Shown: one piece after another, positions 25,257 to 34,736 of the stretch | Layout: each line of letters starts with the position of its first letter | Numbering within the stretch: position 1 is the first letter of the stretch | Assembly (NCBI GenBank): GCA_964388275.1 | Contig: CAYLZD010000014.1 | Span: forward strand, 1 to 64,000 | Direction: 5' to 3' | Origin: JARYLZ01 sp964388275 | GTDB lineage: Bacteria > Bacteroidota > Ignavibacteria > SZUA-365 | Length of the DNA: 64,000 nucleotides | Notes under the pieces: model-generated | The model's input: the letters and a program-made list of their open reading frames with translations, nothing else | Told to the model about the DNA's origin: nothing | Databases searched by the model: none | Program-made: the position numbers and the translations under genes

Positions 25257-25970
25257 ATGAGAGAAGCCGCTTTCAAACGAATCTACGCCTATCTCGCGGC
25301 ACACGGACCGCGTTCCCTCCTTGTGAACGGAGGCGCATACTGGACCGCATACACGTGGTTCTGGCGTCATTTTAGGCGACGCAGTCCTGATGATGTACTG
25401 GGAACTCACTGGAAATATGAGGATGAATTTCTGCGGCTTCTGTCGGCCCTTGCCGGCGACCGAAGCGACGCTCTCGAGATCGGCTGCGGCGGCGGACGCA
25501 TCACCCTTGCCGCGGCGCCTATGTGCCGTTCGATCGTCGCAACGGATGTCTCCCGCGGCATGCTGGGGCTCGCGCGCAAGGCTTTGCTTGCATATGCCAA
25601 TGTTTCTTTCAGGAAAATCGACGGATTCACCCTGAGTTCTTTCGCGGATGAGTCCTTCGACCTCGTGTATTCGCACGACGTATTCGTGCATTTTTCCAGC
25701 CTACAGGTCTACCCCTACCTCCTCGAAATACGGCGCGTCCTGCGGCCGGGCGGCGCGGCTTTGCTTTCGTTCTATTCATTCAAAGATCACTTCGGCAAAG
25801 CGGAGGAACTCGCGCTGCAATACCAGAAAGCCCGCAAGGTTCCGCCGCATATGCGCATCCACTTCATCACGGAAGAAATGCTTCGCATAATGGCCGGTGC
25901 GGCAGGCCTTGAGGTCGAAGTCATGGAGAGTGCGGCTTTTCTGTTGACGGCGTTCAGAAAGAAAACCTAA
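25257..25970 (+). CDS. Class I AdoMet-dependent methyltransferase
   Basis: 237 residues from the ATG at 25257; an in-frame GTG 93 bases earlier would add a poorly conserved-looking segment, so the shorter form is preferred without a decisive ribosome site. The Rossmann-type AdoMet fold shows motif I ALEIGCGGGRITLA, motif II IVATDVSRGML, the acidic loop DESFDLVYSHDVFVHF and motif post-III EIRRVLRPGGAALLSFYS. It belongs to the Methyltransf_11/25-like group; the substrate is not predictable. It stands alone between a divergent membrane protein gene and the 918-residue surface protein gene. Confidence 0.85.
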   Translation: MREAAFKRIYAYLAAHGPRSLLVNGGAYWTAYTWFWRHFRRRSPDDVLGTHWKYEDEFLRLLSALAGDRSDALEIGCGGGRITLAAAPMCRSIVATDVSRGMLGLARKALLAYANVSFRKIDGFTLSSFADESFDLVYSHDVFVHFSSLQVYPYLLEIRRVLRPGGAALLSFYSFKDHFGKAEELALQYQKARKVPPHMRIHFITEEMLRIMAGAAGLEVEVMESAAFLLTAFRKKT

Positions 25971-26205
25971 AATAGCATAAACAGGTCTTGATTTTCTGAC
26001 CTTCACTCGGTATTTTCTTTTTGAGCTATAGCTCTTGAGGATTGCAATTCGATTCCCGCTTCACGATTCCTCATCCCGGCCGATGCAGTAAAGATCACAT
26101 AAAATTCTACCGATCTCCGTTTTTCAATACGCCGCGTTGACCTCAATGATGTCGACGCAGTTATGTCGCTTCTTGCACAATTAACCTCGATAAGGAGTGT
26201 CAGCC
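25971..26205. other. Intergenic region upstream of the 14-repeat T9SS protein
   Basis: No gene. It holds a TTGACC at 26137 that could be a -35, but no good -10 follows at 16-18 bases. It also contains the 12-base palindrome GAGCTATAGCTC (26023-26034). AAGGAG at 26192-26197 is the ribosome site of the next gene. Confidence 0.4.
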
Positions 26206-28962
26206 ATGCCCCCCGGGGTGCTTACCGCTATCGCCGCCGCGTTTGTTCTTGCTCAATCCTTCGCCTCGCCCGTTGCTTCGGCGCAAACCCTCGATCTGAA
26301 CGGCGCTTCTTCCCTATCCGGCGTCCTGGACGCTAAAGGCAACTTGCTTCCCGGAATTCAGGGCGGCTTTTCGAGTCAGGGTTACCGCATGATCACCGGC
26401 GACGGAGGAGCGCCTCGCTTCGTGAAAACCGCTGCGCCCGACGATAATTGGGACGACAGGTTCTTCACACCCGGAGTAGACGACACTGTATACTGCATCG
26501 CGGTCTATGGCGGAAATATCATTGTGGGTGGCAGTTTTGCATCGGCGGGCGAAAACGCTGCGAACCACATAGCCATGTGGGACGGCAGTTCCTGGACTGC
26601 GCTCGGCTCGGGTGTCAATGGAACAGTCCGCTCCATCGCCGTCATCAGCAGCGGCGTAATTGTAGGCGGCCTATTCACGGCTGCCGGAGGCGTCCCCGCC
26701 AATCACATCGCCAGATGGGACGGCAGTTCCTGGTCCGCGGTCGGAAGCGGATTGAACGGATGTGTCCTCTCGATTGCGGCGGATGGAAACAACATCTATG
26801 CCGGCGGCGGTTTTACAACCGCGGGAGGAAATCCCGCCAATCGCATCGCAAAGTGGAACGGCAGCGTCTGGTCGGCGTTGGGAAGCGGAATGAATGACAC
26901 CGTTAGAGCGGTTGCGGTCAACGGCAGTGAAATCTATGCCGGAGGCCAATTCACCCTTGCAGACGGGAATCCGGTGGGAAGAATCGCAAAATGGAACGGG
27001 ACGGCCTGGTCCGCTCTCGGAAACTCCCTCAATGGAACCGTATTTACCATTGCCGTGAACGCGGGCGATGTCTATGCCGGCGGCGGCTTTACGCAGGCAG
27101 GCGGCAGCTATCTCGTCAGTCGTATCGCGAAATTGTCGGGTAATTATTGGAATAATTTAGGGCCGGCTTTGATTAATAACGGCAACGTTCATTCAATTGC
27201 ATTTGATAACGATACCCTTATAATCGGCGGCGATTTCAACTCTGCCGGACACCTTCCAAGCGGCGGCCTCACAAAGTGGAACGGATCCTCCGTTACCAAC
27301 CTCGTCCCATTCGGTTCAGATAATCGCTTTTACTCGATTGCGACGAGGCAGGGAGAGATATTCTGCGGAGGTCGGTTCTACGCTGCAGACGGCGCGATCA
27401 GAGCGAACAACATCGCCAAATTGAGCGCAAACAGTTGGCATACATTAGGTTTCGGTTTGACCAGTCAAGTATACGCAATTGCCGACGACGCAACGAAAGT
27501 GTTCGTTGGCGGCCAATACACTAATGTAGTGTGGGATGGAATAAAATGGACCCGATTGGGATCAGGGAATGCGTACGAAATTCGAGCTATCGCCTTGAAC
27601 GGCACTGATGCATTTTTCGGCGGTAATTTTTCTTCCATCGGGAGTGTCAACTCCGTCAATCGGATTGCGCGATGGGACGGCGCAGCGTGGACAAGACTCG
27701 GTGATGGTCTGAATAATGTAGTCTACGCTCTGGTGATGATCGGAAACAACCTGTATGTCGGCGGCAGTTTTACGACTGCCGGTGGATTGCCTGCGAATCG
27801 CATCGCAAAGTGGGACGGCAGCAACTGGTCCGCTGTGGGAAGCGGATTCAACGGAACCGTTTATTCGCTTGCGACGGACGGGACGGCATTATATGCGGGA
27901 GGCGCATTCACAACCGCTGACGGCGCGCCTGCGAATCGCATCGCAAAGTGGGACGGCAGCAATTGGTCGGCGTTGGGAAGCGGATTCAATGGAACCGTTT
28001 ATTCGCTTGCGGCCGGCAGCGGCGTGATATTCGCTGGAGGCTCTTTCACAACAGCCGGGGGCAATGCCGCCGGCTGCATAGCAAAATGGAACGGATCTTC
28101 CTGGTCCGCCCTTGGAACGGGTTTGAATTCCGTTGTCTATTCGATTTCGGCGAGCGGGAGTTACATATACGTCGGAGGTCAATTCACTTATGCAGGCGGC
28201 AATTCAGCGAACCACATAGCTGTATGGGATGACATTGCGTGCGCATGGTCCCCGCTGGGCAGCGGATTGAGCAGTTCCGTTTTTGCCATGGCTGTGAAGG
28301 GCAGAGAGCTTTTCGTCGGAGGGCAATTTTCCACAGCAGGAGGAAAAGCATCCAACCGTTTCGCAATATGGAACGACGCTCTGCTTCCCGTGCAGTTCCT
28401 GTCTTTCGGCGGAAGCTGGACCGGCGAAGCGGTGCGCCTGCGATGGCGGACCGCCACAGAGTCCGATAACTACGGTTTCTTCATCCAACGGCGCGCCGAC
28501 GATGAAGAGGATTACTTTGAACTTGAAAACGGTTTCGTCGAAGGATTCGGGAGTTCCAGCTCTCCTCGCAGCTACTCATTCACCGATGAGAATCCGCCGT
28601 CGGCAAGCAAGTTGTATTACAGACTGAAGCAGATGGATCGGGACGGCTCGGTCGGCTACAGCCCTGAAATAAAAATAGTTCGTTCTACGCCGGAAGAACT
28701 CGCTCTTGTGTCAATACAGCCCAATCCCATGTCCGTCTCCGGCACGATCAGGTACAAAACGGACGGCGAAGGCAATCCGCGCTGCGCGCTGATACTCAGC
28801 GACGCGCTCGGCCGCCGCGTTGCATTGCTCAGAGACAATGAGCATAACGCCGGTGAACACGCGATCAAGATAGACGTCTCCAGTCTTACGCCGGGACAGT
28901 ATTATCTCACGTTGACCGGCCGCGGTCAAAGCACTACCAGAGGTTTTACCGTTTTGCGGTGA
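26206..28962 (+). CDS. Secreted T9SS protein with 14 propeller-like repeats
   Basis: 918 residues from the ATG at 26206 (AAGGAG, 8-base spacing). An in-frame GTG inside the ribosome site is unlikely. Signal peptide VLTAIAAAFVLAQSFASPVASAQ. Residues about 100-730 carry fourteen repeats of about 46 residues, pattern V.SIAV.G..IYAGG.FT.AGG..ANRIAKW.GS.WSALGSG.N. The eighth copy is short, lacking the AGG..AN part. Fourteen units would fit two seven-bladed propellers, which is inference. Then comes an FN3-like domain (LLPVQFLSFGGSWTGEAVRLRW) and a C-terminal sorting domain (IQPNPMSVSGTIRY ... GQYYLTLTGRG...GFTVLR). Probably exposed on or released from the surface; no enzyme motif. Confidence 0.87.
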   Translation: MPPGVLTAIAAAFVLAQSFASPVASAQTLDLNGASSLSGVLDAKGNLLPGIQGGFSSQGYRMITGDGGAPRFVKTAAPDDNWDDRFFTPGVDDTVYCIAVYGGNIIVGGSFASAGENAANHIAMWDGSSWTALGSGVNGTVRSIAVISSGVIVGGLFTAAGGVPANHIARWDGSSWSAVGSGLNGCVLSIAADGNNIYAGGGFTTAGGNPANRIAKWNGSVWSALGSGMNDTVRAVAVNGSEIYAGGQFTLADGNPVGRIAKWNGTAWSALGNSLNGTVFTIAVNAGDVYAGGGFTQAGGSYLVSRIAKLSGNYWNNLGPALINNGNVHSIAFDNDTLIIGGDFNSAGHLPSGGLTKWNGSSVTNLVPFGSDNRFYSIATRQGEIFCGGRFYAADGAIRANNIAKLSANSWHTLGFGLTSQVYAIADDATKVFVGGQYTNVVWDGIKWTRLGSGNAYEIRAIALNGTDAFFGGNFSSIGSVNSVNRIARWDGAAWTRLGDGLNNVVYALVMIGNNLYVGGSFTTAGGLPANRIAKWDGSNWSAVGSGFNGTVYSLATDGTALYAGGAFTTADGAPANRIAKWDGSNWSALGSGFNGTVYSLAAGSGVIFAGGSFTTAGGNAAGCIAKWNGSSWSALGTGLNSVVYSISASGSYIYVGGQFTYAGGNSANHIAVWDDIACAWSPLGSGLSSSVFAMAVKGRELFVGGQFSTAGGKASNRFAIWNDALLPVQFLSFGGSWTGEAVRLRWRTATESDNYGFFIQRRADDEEDYFELENGFVEGFGSSSSPRSYSFTDENPPSASKLYYRLKQMDRDGSVGYSPEIKIVRSTPEELALVSIQPNPMSVSGTIRYKTDGEGNPRCALILSDALGRRVALLRDNEHNAGEHAIKIDVSSLTPGQYYLTLTGRGQSTTRGFTVLR
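27791..28011 (+). repeat. Near-identical tandem DNA copies within the repeat protein gene
   Basis: The 83 bases from 27791 recur at 27929 with only about five differences, an exact 138-base (46-codon) offset. Other copies in the gene have drifted much further, so these two blades look recently duplicated or converted. Confidence 0.8.
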
Positions 28963-28980
28963 TTTCCGGGAGAGGCGGAC

Positions 28981-29265
28981 CTACGAGCCGTCTCCTCCCA
29001 TCACCACCGTCCACGGCCTCACGCGCCAGGACGTCACCACTCCGTTGAGGACGTAAGGATCGGAGGAGGCGAAACGCTCCGCCGCTTCGGGCGTATCCCC
29101 GCGGAATATCAGCACCGCGCCATCGGCGGGCTCGGCCAAAGCGCCGGCCATCACCAGTTCTCCCCTTTCATGGGCGTCCCGGACCGTCGCCAGATGCTCG
29201 CCGCGATAAGCCGTCCTGCGTTCGAGATAATCCTCGACCACATCATAAAAGAGTAAATAATACAC
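28981..29265 (-). CDS. YciI-family protein
   Basis: 94 residues, a small ferredoxin-like alpha/beta fold. The conserved family residues are visible: Tyr-rich first strand YYLLFYDVV, His24 in AYRGEHLATV and Asp69 in ASSDPYVLNGVV. Family members are dimers with a His-Asp pocket and mostly unknown substrate. It lies 32 bases upstream of nothing recognisable and downstream of pepD on the same strand's other side, so its job is not suggested by neighbours. Confidence 0.8.
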   Translation of the reverse strand: MYYLLFYDVVEDYLERRTAYRGEHLATVRDAHERGELVMAGALAEPADGAVLIFRGDTPEAAERFASSDPYVLNGVVTSWRVRPWTVVMGGDGS

Positions 29266-29297
29266 GCTGATCCTCTATAGATTCACTGCTTCTCTCT

Positions 29298-30761
29298 TCA
29301 CTTTCCATTCGCGATATTCTCCAGCACTTTCACCAGCAGATTCCAACACTTTTCCACCGCCGGGATATGAAGCCGTTCATCGGGCGAATGCGCGCCCTCG
29401 ATGGTCGGTCCGAAGGAAATCATGTCGAGCTTCGGATACACCTCTCCGATCAGGCCGCATTCCAGACCCGCGTGTATGGCCTTGATTTCCGGATAAGCGC
29501 CGTAAAGTTCCTTGAAAGACTCCTTCATAACCTTCAACGCCCGCGACTGCATGTTCGGCTTCCATCCGGGGTATCCGTCCCCCTGAAGTATGCGCAGCCC
29601 TCCAAGACGCAGCACCGCGCCGGCCATGGCCACCGCGTCGTGCTTCTCGCTCTCAACCGAGCTGCGTTGGCTCGTGCCGATGGTCAGTTCACCGTTCTCC
29701 ACAGTCAATGTCGCCAGATTCGTGGAAGTCTCCACCAATCCCGGAATATCCGCGCTCATCTTCAGGACGCCGTGAGGCAGCGCGAGCAGCACGTCGATCA
29801 GGGTCGCCAGCTGTTCCGCGGTGATAACCTTGCCGCTGCCGTCGGCCGGTCGAATTCTGATTTTCAGGCCGGGTTCCACAGTGCCGATCTCATCGAGGAA
29901 CATGGCGGCAAGCTCGGCCGCCTTGGCTTCCGCCATAGTCATCTTGTCTGCCGGCAGATACGCAGTGCATTCCGCCTCGCGCGGAATAGCATTCCGTTTG
30001 CTGCCTCCCGATATGCTCGCAAGCCGGAGATCCGCCTCCTTGCCCAGCGCGGCAAGCGTCCGGGCCAGCAACTTGATCGCATTTCCGCGTCCGGTATGTA
30101 TGTCGAGGCCGGAGTGTCCGCCTTTCAGACCGTCCACCAGTATTTCCACGGCGTTGTATCCGGCCGGCGCGTTTTCGAACGAAAGAGGCATCACACCGGC
30201 GGTGTCCATGCCGCCGGAACAGCCGACATACAGCGCGCCGTCTTCCTCGGAGTCGATGTTGAGCATGATATCGGATTTGATGAAACCGGGCTTCAATCCC
30301 TTGGCGCCCGTCAATCCTGTTTCCTCGTCCACGGTAAAAAGGAATTCCATCGGCGGGTGCACGAGATTCTTCGCCTCGAGAACCGCCAATCCCATCGCCA
30401 CGCCGATGCCGTTGTCGGCCCCGAGAGTCGTGCCCTCGGCTGTAACCCAATCGCCGTCCATGTATGCTTTAATCGGCTCATTGTCGAAATCGAATTCCGT
30501 TTCCTTGTTTTTTTCGCAGACCATGTCCACATGTCCCTGTATCAGGACGGTTGGCGCGCTTTCACATCCGGGGGATGCAGGCTTCCGAACCAGCACGTTC
30601 CCGATCATGTCCTGCTCGAATTCGTAGCCGAGTTCCGCGATCGTATTCTTCAGATAAGCGAGGATTTTTTCTTCCTTCTTGGAGGGTCTCGGCACGCGTG
30701 TGATTCCGTAGAAATGTTTCCACACGGGCGAGGGAGTGAGTTCGGCGATCGGTTGTGTCAT
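29298..30761 (-). CDS. pepD: Aminoacyl-histidine dipeptidase (M20 family, PepD type)
   Basis: 487 residues, the usual PepD length. Cytosolic di-zinc peptidase that hydrolyses Xaa-His and other dipeptides. Zinc and catalytic motifs: IQGHVDMV (His77, Asp79), LGADNGIG (Asp116), and DEETGLTGA (145-153) with the general base. The lid domain lies between, and ends with EGAHSPDERLHI near 462. GAGGAG lies 8 bases before the ATG. The gene is divergent from the large TPR protein gene. The protein lacks a signal peptide. Confidence 0.93.
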   Translation of the reverse strand: MTQPIAELTPSPVWKHFYGITRVPRPSKKEEKILAYLKNTIAELGYEFEQDMIGNVLVRKPASPGCESAPTVLIQGHVDMVCEKNKETEFDFDNEPIKAYMDGDWVTAEGTTLGADNGIGVAMGLAVLEAKNLVHPPMEFLFTVDEETGLTGAKGLKPGFIKSDIMLNIDSEEDGALYVGCSGGMDTAGVMPLSFENAPAGYNAVEILVDGLKGGHSGLDIHTGRGNAIKLLARTLAALGKEADLRLASISGGSKRNAIPREAECTAYLPADKMTMAEAKAAELAAMFLDEIGTVEPGLKIRIRPADGSGKVITAEQLATLIDVLLALPHGVLKMSADIPGLVETSTNLATLTVENGELTIGTSQRSSVESEKHDAVAMAGAVLRLGGLRILQGDGYPGWKPNMQSRALKVMKESFKELYGAYPEIKAIHAGLECGLIGEVYPKLDMISFGPTIEGAHSPDERLHIPAVEKCWNLLVKVLENIANGK

Positions 30762-30884
30762 GGATGTTCTCCTCGGTTTGATATTCAGAATGCATCGATA
30801 TTCATAATTTTACAATGTAGCGAATACTCCAGACGAGGCCAAGACCGCCGTTTGCGCGCACTGAAATCGCCTTGCCGCATCCGT

Positions 30885-30912
30885 TTGAAAATCTGTATGT
30901 TGTGAGTATACG
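30885..30912 (+). promoter_or_regulatory. Candidate promoter of the TPR protein gene
   Basis: TTGAAA (30885-30890), 16 bases, then TATACG (30907-30912), about 20 bases before the ATG. Confidence 0.35.
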
Positions 30913-30932
30913 TTGACGAACACATATAGTGA

Positions 30933-33900
30933 ATGCGCATGAAGCACAATTTTCTCAACTCCGTCGCCGCACTGATCATGCTGCTGCCGATTCAAGCCGC
31001 GGCGCAGGACACGCGTGAAAACGCGGATTATAAACTGGCCGTAGGCCTGCTGAACGACGGTCTAAACGCACAAGCCGAGGATCAACTCAAGTCGTTTCTC
31101 GAGCGTTATCCGAACAGCGCCCTGTCTCCCGACGCGCGATTCACACTCGGGCAAGTTCAGCTAAAACTCGGCAAGCACAGTGACGCCCGCTCGACTTTCC
31201 AGGAATTCTCCATCAGGCACGCCGATCACGCGAAAGCCCCAGACGCCCTCTGGAATCTTGCGGAGTCTTTCGCAATCGAGCGCCGGCATGCCGATGCCGC
31301 CGCGGCTTTCGCCCGGCTGAAGACTTTCTACCCGAAGGACAGGCGGGCCTCCGAGGCCCTGTTGATGGCGGGCCGGCACTTTGAGAAAGCGGGCGACATG
31401 GAAAACGCGCGTCTCGCGCTGAACTCGATCACACTCGAATATCCGAATTCGGAGCATGCGCTCGAAGCCCGGTACTCTCTGGGACGTATCCGGATCGAAG
31501 CAGGAGAATTCGACGCCGCGGTTCAGGACCTGACACGCGTGCAGAACATCGCCGTCCAGCCATCGGTCAAGGCGCGCGCGGGAATAGGCATCGCTGAAGC
31601 CCTCGAGCAGTTGGGGAACATCGAGGACGCGGAGAAGAAATACAGGGACATTATCGCGCGGTACGGTGTCACTGACGCGGCGCCCGAAGCGCAATTGCGT
31701 TTGGGTGATCTGCTGCGGCGGCAACGACGCTTCGAGGAAGCTTCGGCGGCTTACGACGCCGCGGCGAAACATCAATCCGTCACAGCCGAACTGAAGGAAG
31801 CCGCGGCGGCCGGCGCCGCGGAAAACGCCTTCGCGGCCGGCAGACATCAGGACGCCTCCCGCATGTACGGCGCAATCATCGCGGGAACATCGGGCAAAAC
31901 TCCTGATCCCGCGCTTTATCGCCGGGCGGCCACCGCCGCGCGCAGGGCCGGCGATCACGCCGCCTCGCGCCGCTATCTGGACGCCCTCATCCAGGACACT
32001 CTGACGACACCGGACAAGCGCTCGCTTTTGGTGGAGGCGGCCGAGGTCTCCCGCGAAGGCGGCAACCTGAACGCGGCCGCGCAGTATTACCGGCGTTTCT
32101 TGGATGCTTATCCGCTCGATCCCGGCGCCCCGACAGCGATGTTGCGCATAGCCGAAATCCATGAACGCGGCTTCGGCGATTACCGCCGCGCAATCGAGCT
32201 TTATTCGGGATTGCTCGATCGCTATGGAACAAGCCGCGTCGCGGACCGCGCGCAATTCGGCCGGGCCCGCTCCCTGGAATCCCTTGAACGGTTCGACGAA
32301 GCCGCCGATGCGTACTCGCAAGTTTTGAGGCAGTACGCTTCGTCAACACTCGCGGGCGAAGCCCGTGCGCGGCTCCGGAAACTGGAACGGTTCAAATCGG
32401 GGCCGGCCGCCGACGCCCTTCCCCTCATCGCTGCCGCCCTGTCCGGCATTCAGGAAAAACCGGGCGGCCCTTCCGTCGACGTGCTGCTGGGCAAATTGTA
32501 TCTCGAGCATCTCAAGGATCACTCATCGGCGCTTCGTTCCTTCAATTCGGCTTTGACGCGCGGAGCGACAGGAGACGAGGCGGCCGAAGCCGAATACGGC
32601 AGGGCGATCGCATCGCTCAGAACAGCCCAGGCCTCGGAAAGCGGCTCGACCGCCGAAGCGGAGCGGCAACTCGCGGAGTTCGTGCGCAAGCAAGGCGGCG
32701 GAGGTCTGCGCGACCTCGCCGCATGGGAGCTTTTCCTGATCAGATCGGAAGGCAAGTCGAACACGGACATCCTTTCGGCCGCAGCGGATTTTCTCGCGGG
32801 CAATCACGCCGTGCATGTCCCGGAAGTCCGGCTGGCCTATGCCGAAGCGCTCTTCGCGTCCGGGCGCGAAACCGAAGCCGAGAAAGAAGCCGGTCTCATC
32901 GCGGCTCAACTCGGGAAGGACGCCGCGGCCGAGGCGTTGTACCTGCGAGCTCGAGTGCGGATCGCGCGCCGTGAGTATGACGGCGCGGTGGAGGATTTGC
33001 GCGCGTCGCTGAAGGACCAACCCGCCGGTCCGCATGCCGCGGAGGCGCTGTACGCGCTGGGATCGACTCTCAGCCGGACCGGCCGATACGAGGCCGCCGT
33101 TCAGGAATTCGATGCGCTTATCGATCGCTTCGGGTATTCACCACTCGCCGACTCGGCGGCTTTGGCGGCGGTACGGGCCATGACAGACGACCGCAAATAC
33201 GAAAAGGCGGCGCTTCGTTCCGCCGCTCGCTTCAACAGCTCCGCGAACGATCCATTCTCGGATCCTTCACTGGCTCATGAATTCCTTTATTCGCACGCTG
33301 TGGCGCTCGCGCGCGCGGGCGACGCGGATCGCGCCAAAAGGGCGCTGAATCGACTCGTGACGAATTATCCGGAAGGAGCGAGGACAGGCGAGGCGTACTA
33401 TGCTCTTGGACAGATATTCCGCGAGGAAGGCAAAACCGCCCTGGCGGCCGCCTACCTTCGCAGGGCCGGCGCTTACGGCGGAGGAACCGATGCCCGCAGG
33501 GCGGCAGCCGAGTTGCTCCTCGAAGAAGGGAAAAACGAGGAAGCCGCCCGAGAGTACGAGAAGCTGGCCGAAGCTTTGGAGTCGCGCTTCGAGAAGAGCT
33601 GGGCGCTATCGCGCGCTGTGGTGGCGCTGTATCGCGCCGACAGGACCGCAGATGCGAAAAGCAAAGCCGACGAGTTCAGGACGACTTATCCCGATGCGAA
33701 ATCGGTTTTCGAGGAATTCGAGCTGGAGCGCGGCAAGAATCTGTTCGAAAAAAGAGACTTCAAGCAGGCGATGGATATTTTCGAGGAGGTCGCCGATTCC
33801 AAAACGCGTGAACTCGCAGCCGCAGGCAAGTACTGGACGGGCAGAACCTACGAAGCGCAGAATCTCGGGCAGAAGGCCGAAAAGGAATTCCGCGAAGTCG

Positions 33901-34544
33901 TTGCCAAGCACGACGGAACACCTGCATCAGTCGACGCCGCGCTCTCGCTTGGAAGAATGGCTCTTCGGGCGGAGCAATGGGATGCCGCGGCACAGCTCCT
34001 GAAAACCGTCGTCGACGCGCAAGCGGTCCCGCGACCCGCCGTGAAGGAGGCTATGAACGGACTCATACTCTCTTACGAGGAGTTGAAGATGTATGACGCC
34101 GCGGTGGAAATGACGCGACGCTTCATCGACTCTTATCCGGGCGACCCGACAATCTTCCGAAAGAAGGTAAACCTGGGAGTCTATTACTACACTCTCAAGT
34201 ATTTCAGCCAGGCCATTGCCCATTTCGAGAGCCTGCTAGGCGAGGCGCCTGCAGAGGACCAGGCGGAGATACGCTATTCGATAGGCGAAGCATATTTCTA
34301 CAAAGGCGATTTCACTCAGGCAGCGCTTGAATTCCTCAAAGTTCCGTATCTGGTCATTGGAAAAACGGAGATCGATTGGACGGCAAGCGCGTACGACATG
34401 GCAGGCCGCGCATACAAGATGCTTGAGAAATTCGATCTGGCGGTCGACATGTATCGGAAAATCATCGATACCCCGGGAATCGATCCACGTTTCAAAGCGG
34501 CTGCGGAAAGGGAGATACAGACGCTCAGAGGCATGAACAAGTGA
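30933..34544 (+). CDS. Large exported tetratricopeptide-repeat protein
   Basis: 1203 residues. Signal peptide FLNSVAALIMLLPIQAAAQ; a second ATG two codons inside is equally possible. The rest is almost wholly helical TPR-type repeats of 34-37 residues, many of the YbgF/BamD style: 'A...L..FLERYPNS.L.PDARFTLGQVQLKLGKHSDA', 'GEAYYALGQIFREEGKTALAAAYLRRAGAYGG'. No catalytic domain is seen and no lipobox, so it should be a periplasmic or outer-membrane-associated scaffold. Large TPR proteins of this kind in the group are often linked to cell-envelope assembly; that role is inference. Ala-, Arg- and Glu-rich composition. It precedes the zinc transporter and MoxR block by 192 bases and may be a separate unit. 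Confidence 0.85.
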   Translation: MRMKHNFLNSVAALIMLLPIQAAAQDTRENADYKLAVGLLNDGLNAQAEDQLKSFLERYPNSALSPDARFTLGQVQLKLGKHSDARSTFQEFSIRHADHAKAPDALWNLAESFAIERRHADAAAAFARLKTFYPKDRRASEALLMAGRHFEKAGDMENARLALNSITLEYPNSEHALEARYSLGRIRIEAGEFDAAVQDLTRVQNIAVQPSVKARAGIGIAEALEQLGNIEDAEKKYRDIIARYGVTDAAPEAQLRLGDLLRRQRRFEEASAAYDAAAKHQSVTAELKEAAAAGAAENAFAAGRHQDASRMYGAIIAGTSGKTPDPALYRRAATAARRAGDHAASRRYLDALIQDTLTTPDKRSLLVEAAEVSREGGNLNAAAQYYRRFLDAYPLDPGAPTAMLRIAEIHERGFGDYRRAIELYSGLLDRYGTSRVADRAQFGRARSLESLERFDEAADAYSQVLRQYASSTLAGEARARLRKLERFKSGPAADALPLIAAALSGIQEKPGGPSVDVLLGKLYLEHLKDHSSALRSFNSALTRGATGDEAAEAEYGRAIASLRTAQASESGSTAEAERQLAEFVRKQGGGGLRDLAAWELFLIRSEGKSNTDILSAAADFLAGNHAVHVPEVRLAYAEALFASGRETEAEKEAGLIAAQLGKDAAAEALYLRARVRIARREYDGAVEDLRASLKDQPAGPHAAEALYALGSTLSRTGRYEAAVQEFDALIDRFGYSPLADSAALAAVRAMTDDRKYEKAALRSAARFNSSANDPFSDPSLAHEFLYSHAVALARAGDADRAKRALNRLVTNYPEGARTGEAYYALGQIFREEGKTALAAAYLRRAGAYGGGTDARRAAAELLLEEGKNEEAAREYEKLAEALESRFEKSWALSRAVVALYRADRTADAKSKADEFRTTYPDAKSVFEEFELERGKNLFEKRDFKQAMDIFEEVADSKTRELAAAGKYWTGRTYEAQNLGQKAEKEFREVVAKHDGTPASVDAALSLGRMALRAEQWDAAAQLLKTVVDAQAVPRPAVKEAMNGLILSYEELKMYDAAVEMTRRFIDSYPGDPTIFRKKVNLGVYYYTLKYFSQAIAHFESLLGEAPAEDQAEIRYSIGEAYFYKGDFTQAALEFLKVPYLVIGKTEIDWTASAYDMAGRAYKMLEKFDLAVDMYRKIIDTPGIDPRFKAAAEREIQTLRGMNK

Positions 34545-34620
34545 CGGAACCGGCATCCGTTTTGCGTGTTCAGCAGCCTTGAAGCGGGTCGGTTTCCAGA
34601 GGAGCAATACGGCAGCACAC

Positions 34621-34638
34621 TCATCCGAATACGGATGA
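34621..34638 (+). terminator. Short hairpin after the TPR gene
   Basis: Perfect 7-bp arms TCATCCG / CGGATGA around AATA, 77 bases after the stop. No T-run follows, so a terminator role is tentative. Confidence 0.3.
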
Positions 34639-34736
34639 ACTAATCTCGATTCGGGACATGAGTTAAGCGCCCGTTAAAACCTTATATTTACGGCGACGGA
34701 TTATCGTCGCACAGGCGGACGCACGTAGAGCATCAC

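Noticed and set aside
26023..26034. GAGCTATAGCTC palindrome considered as a terminator of the methyltransferase gene
   Set aside because: The T-rich stretch precedes it on the plus strand instead of following, and the 12-base palindrome leaves almost no loop.
29367..30905. 512-codon open frame antisense to pepD
   Set aside because: Shadow of the GC-rich pepD coding frame, His/Arg-rich without domains; pepD carries all its zinc motifs.
31161..32321. 386-codon open frame antisense to the TPR protein
   Set aside because: Arises from the alanine- and arginine-rich TPR codons; no signal, motif or ribosome site.
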